Assembly (NCBI GenBank): GCA_023238725.1
Contig: CM041547.1
Location: 20,446,744 to 20,510,743 of the forward strand
Length of the DNA stretch: 64,000 nt
Origin: Scortum barcoo
Taxonomy: Eukaryota; Chordata; Actinopteri; Centrarchiformes; Terapontidae
Direction of reading: 5' to 3'
Of the stretch, positions 61,540 through 64,000 are shown piece by piece. The translations under genes were made by a program, and so were the position numbers. Below the pieces are notes generated by a model that saw nothing but the letters and a program-made list of their open reading frames with translations, made no database searches and had not been told where the DNA came from. Position 1 is the first letter of the stretch, and each line of letters starts with the position of its first letter.

Positions 61540-64000
61540 TATCTGCACACTTACCAAGAGGGGAAGGAAGCATAAAGAAAGCAGATAACAGATGAAAAAG
61601 GATGGAAAACCTATCTAGATAAGACTTTATTGCTCCGGAGGAAATGCAGGCAGAGCAGTGGGAGCTGTAAAGAGGAACGACCTCTTTTAGAAAATGACTT
61701 TTTACATTCTTCATCTTCCCTGCTGCTAAATCACAAGGCTCTGCATTAATGACCTACACACGCACAGATATTAAATTCATTATGGCAATCATGTGCCGTA
61801 TCCTCCCTCTCTCTTTCTTCCTCTCTCTCCTCCTCTGAATCAGCCACTCCAGTCCGCAGCTGCCAGCTTCTAATGGCTTCCAGATCTCCATCTCTTCCTC
61901 TTCCTCCCTCTGTTCCCCTTCCCCGTCTCTGTGTTTTTTCTGCAGCGTCTCAGATGAACGGGCCAAAGTGGAAGTGGAAATCCGCTGTACTTCAGCCAGT
62001 GAGTCAGCTAGCAGAGCGCCCGTTTGAAGGAAAACCACAAGCAGGGGTTTAGAGAAGTAATGGATTTTGTTTTTCATAAATCACAGTAGAGGCTGTTGGG
62101 TTTTTTTTTTATATTTCAAACCGAAGCTCTTTGATGAGTGCATTAGTTAAATATGTGTGTTTATGCACAAGGGAGCACATTCAGAGAAACGCTGTTGAAG
62201 TTATTTACCTTTACTGGAAACTGAAAGAAGCTGTGTGTAATTGCTGTGGGACAGGATTCGTGCTTTAACATAACATAATACAGTAGGCCTATTAATGTGT
62301 GCAAGTGTGCAAAGTGTGCGTGTGTGTGTGTGTGAGCTAGCTGTGTGTTACGCAGACATAGATTTCCATAGATTTCCACTTTCCACTGAAATGAATTTCA
62401 ATTTTCAGTTTCATCGGGAAAGTGATGTGTTTTCAAATTGAACGCATGTGTGTGTGCATAAAAGGGGGGTTTTCAGGTTTTACGAAACTCACAAAGCAAC
62501 TACAATGGAAGTAGAAAGGGGGAGATACAGCAGGGGCACCGTGAAAGCTGCTGTTATGAATACAATGTGTGTTTATGACTGATGATGGACAAACGCCTCC
62601 CGACAACAACTGGCACGTCCACAAATGGGGCCTGACAGGTGACACAAAGGCAATAAGTCCTATATGACACATCCAGACTAAGCCAACATGGAGGGCACAT
62701 ACGCACATATTTAAAGCCACATATTTCGACTGCACTCTCATCCCGCTTTTAACTAACTGTGTACAGGTACAACCCAAATAGGCCGACCATCTCCCACAGC
62801 TGACAGAGGCGAGAGACACTGGTCCGCGAGAGCAAACACTGCTTTATATCAAGAGCTCGATGACATTTTAATGGTAACAAGCATCTTTGTGAAGCAGGCC
62901 AGTTTTCTGCGACTGTTTTGATTACTCACTCTTAGTCATCGTCATCATCAGCAGCAGCAGCATCAAGGCCTCATGTGCCACATACCACGACGGCCGCACT
63001 GGCACAAAGAGCTCACTAAGACTGAGGCCTATCAATCAAGTGAGGTCACCGTGGTCGAACAGAGAGGAGAATGGGACGGACTGCCTTTTGTTGCACGTTG
63101 TTGTGTTGCGGCCACTGACATCATCTTTTGTGGAGTCTGTCATTAAAGAGTGATAAATATCCTGTGTTTGTGTGTGTGTGTGTGTAGAGTAGCAGCCAGC
63201 AGAGAGAGCCCCTGGAGCTAAATGGCCCCGAATAGAGGGTTTCAGGGTGTTATTGTGCAGTGCGCTGGGGGCCCTCTGGGGAGAGTCCCTAACCACAAAA
63301 TGATGTCGATGATCAGTTAGTGGAACAGAGCGCTTTGAGGACGAATGAGTGGTCACACAAAAGAGCTGACACAAAAATAGTAGAAGAAAGTAGAGCAATA
63401 AAATCTGTGGTTTTTCTCTATGAGAATTTAAGCACTTTCCATTATGGTGTGCTCCTAAAACTGCTGCAAAAGCTCCTATATTTGAGCCCTGTCATCGTTT
63501 TACAAGCATTCGTCAGCATGTTATTGTCACACAAGATGAAGTTAGCAAGTAATAAATTCTCAGCATGGTAGCAGATATCCACTGACTCATCTCACCCACT
63601 GTATTTGACCCAATCGCGGCGGCTGTTTACCTTTAACACACTCGCACATGCACACTCACAAGAACAAACCTGAGTGACAAGCCGAGCGTTTCAGCCAGCA
63701 GCGGTTCAAGTCATTGCATGCTTATTTTTTATTCATGCTGTAAGTCTTAACTTGTTATCTCCTCGGGTTTCAAAGTGTGCGCCAACAAAGGGAGCTTATG
63801 ACGGTGACAGCCGCGTAGACAGCTGCGAATCCGGCAGCAACGTTCACTGTGAGGCACTTGTCAAAACTCAAGAGGGCCTATTGAAAGCATGACGAGGCAA
63901 TCTGCCGTGGAGGTATTCAAGCTCTGCGCTCCGATGCCAAAAGGGGGGAGCGTCGGTAGAAAAGAAAGTGATGACTCACCAAACTTCCCAAAATCCCCCT
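57901..64000. other. Noncoding stretch to the window end
   Basis: No gene is recognised. A TG run lies at 61,506-61,538. Many open frames up to 128 codons overlap, contain CA/TG tracts or lack domains. Nothing supports an exon of a neighbouring gene entering from the right. Confidence 0.4.
61506..61538. repeat. TG microsatellite
   Basis: An uninterrupted run of about 16 TG units. Confidence 0.95.

Noticed and set aside
62433..62819. 128-codon - strand frame
   Set aside because: Cys/His-rich by composition, partly from TG/CA sequence, with no family resemblance.

Overview
The window looks like nuclear DNA of a teleost fish, probably a percomorph. The evidence is a low gene density (two firmly recognised genes in 64 kb), large introns, long GATA/TATC and CA/TG microsatellites, and several dispersed repeats that I recognise as typical of bony fish. 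There is no sign of operons, CRISPR arrays, tRNA or rRNA genes.

Layout. (1) 1-905: the broken 3' end of a multicopy fish gene or transposon-like family with a D-I-x-x-Y/D-x-LEG-V-A-Q-Y motif. (2) 905-14,000: mostly noncoding, with microsatellites, one short inverted-repeat element (8255-8494) and a CpG-rich block (3430-3960). (3) 14,079-14,279: a likely single-exon CDS for a 66-residue one-pass membrane protein of unknown function, with a poly(A) signal near 14,900. (4) About 17,798-28,500: a complete gene on the + strand for a secreted riboflavin-binding/retbindin protein (rtbdn). It has a 5' UTR exon, five coding exons with consistent splice phases (280 aa, 18 cysteines after the signal peptide) and a poly(A) signal at 28,474. 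(5) About 34,500-36,310: an intronless junb gene on the - strand (328 aa bZIP factor) with CCAAT and TATA boxes. Possible inducible regulatory clusters lie 3' (34,118-34,265) and 5' (36,819-36,920) of it. (6) 37,000-64,000: no convincing gene. It holds repeat-derived sequence, a 545 bp inverted-repeat element (51,983-52,524), a near-perfect hairpin (47,900-47,977) beside a weak cluster of exon-like segments on the - strand, and a retrotransposon-like 3' end at 50,780-51,093.

Context. rtbdn and junb face each other tail to tail. As I recall, human RTBDN and JUNB on 19p13 also converge, with PRDX2, THSD8 and RNASEH2A between them. This supports calling the two genes rtbdn and junb rather than a generic folate-receptor-like gene and c-jun. 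The two proteins are not known to act in one pathway: one is a secreted flavin carrier and the other a nuclear immediate-early transcription factor. I found no clearly new multi-gene system. The best leads are the divergent promoter-like cassette upstream of junb, the possible 3' enhancer of junb, the arginine-rich upstream ORF of rtbdn, the unknown small membrane protein and the 47.9 kb hairpin region.
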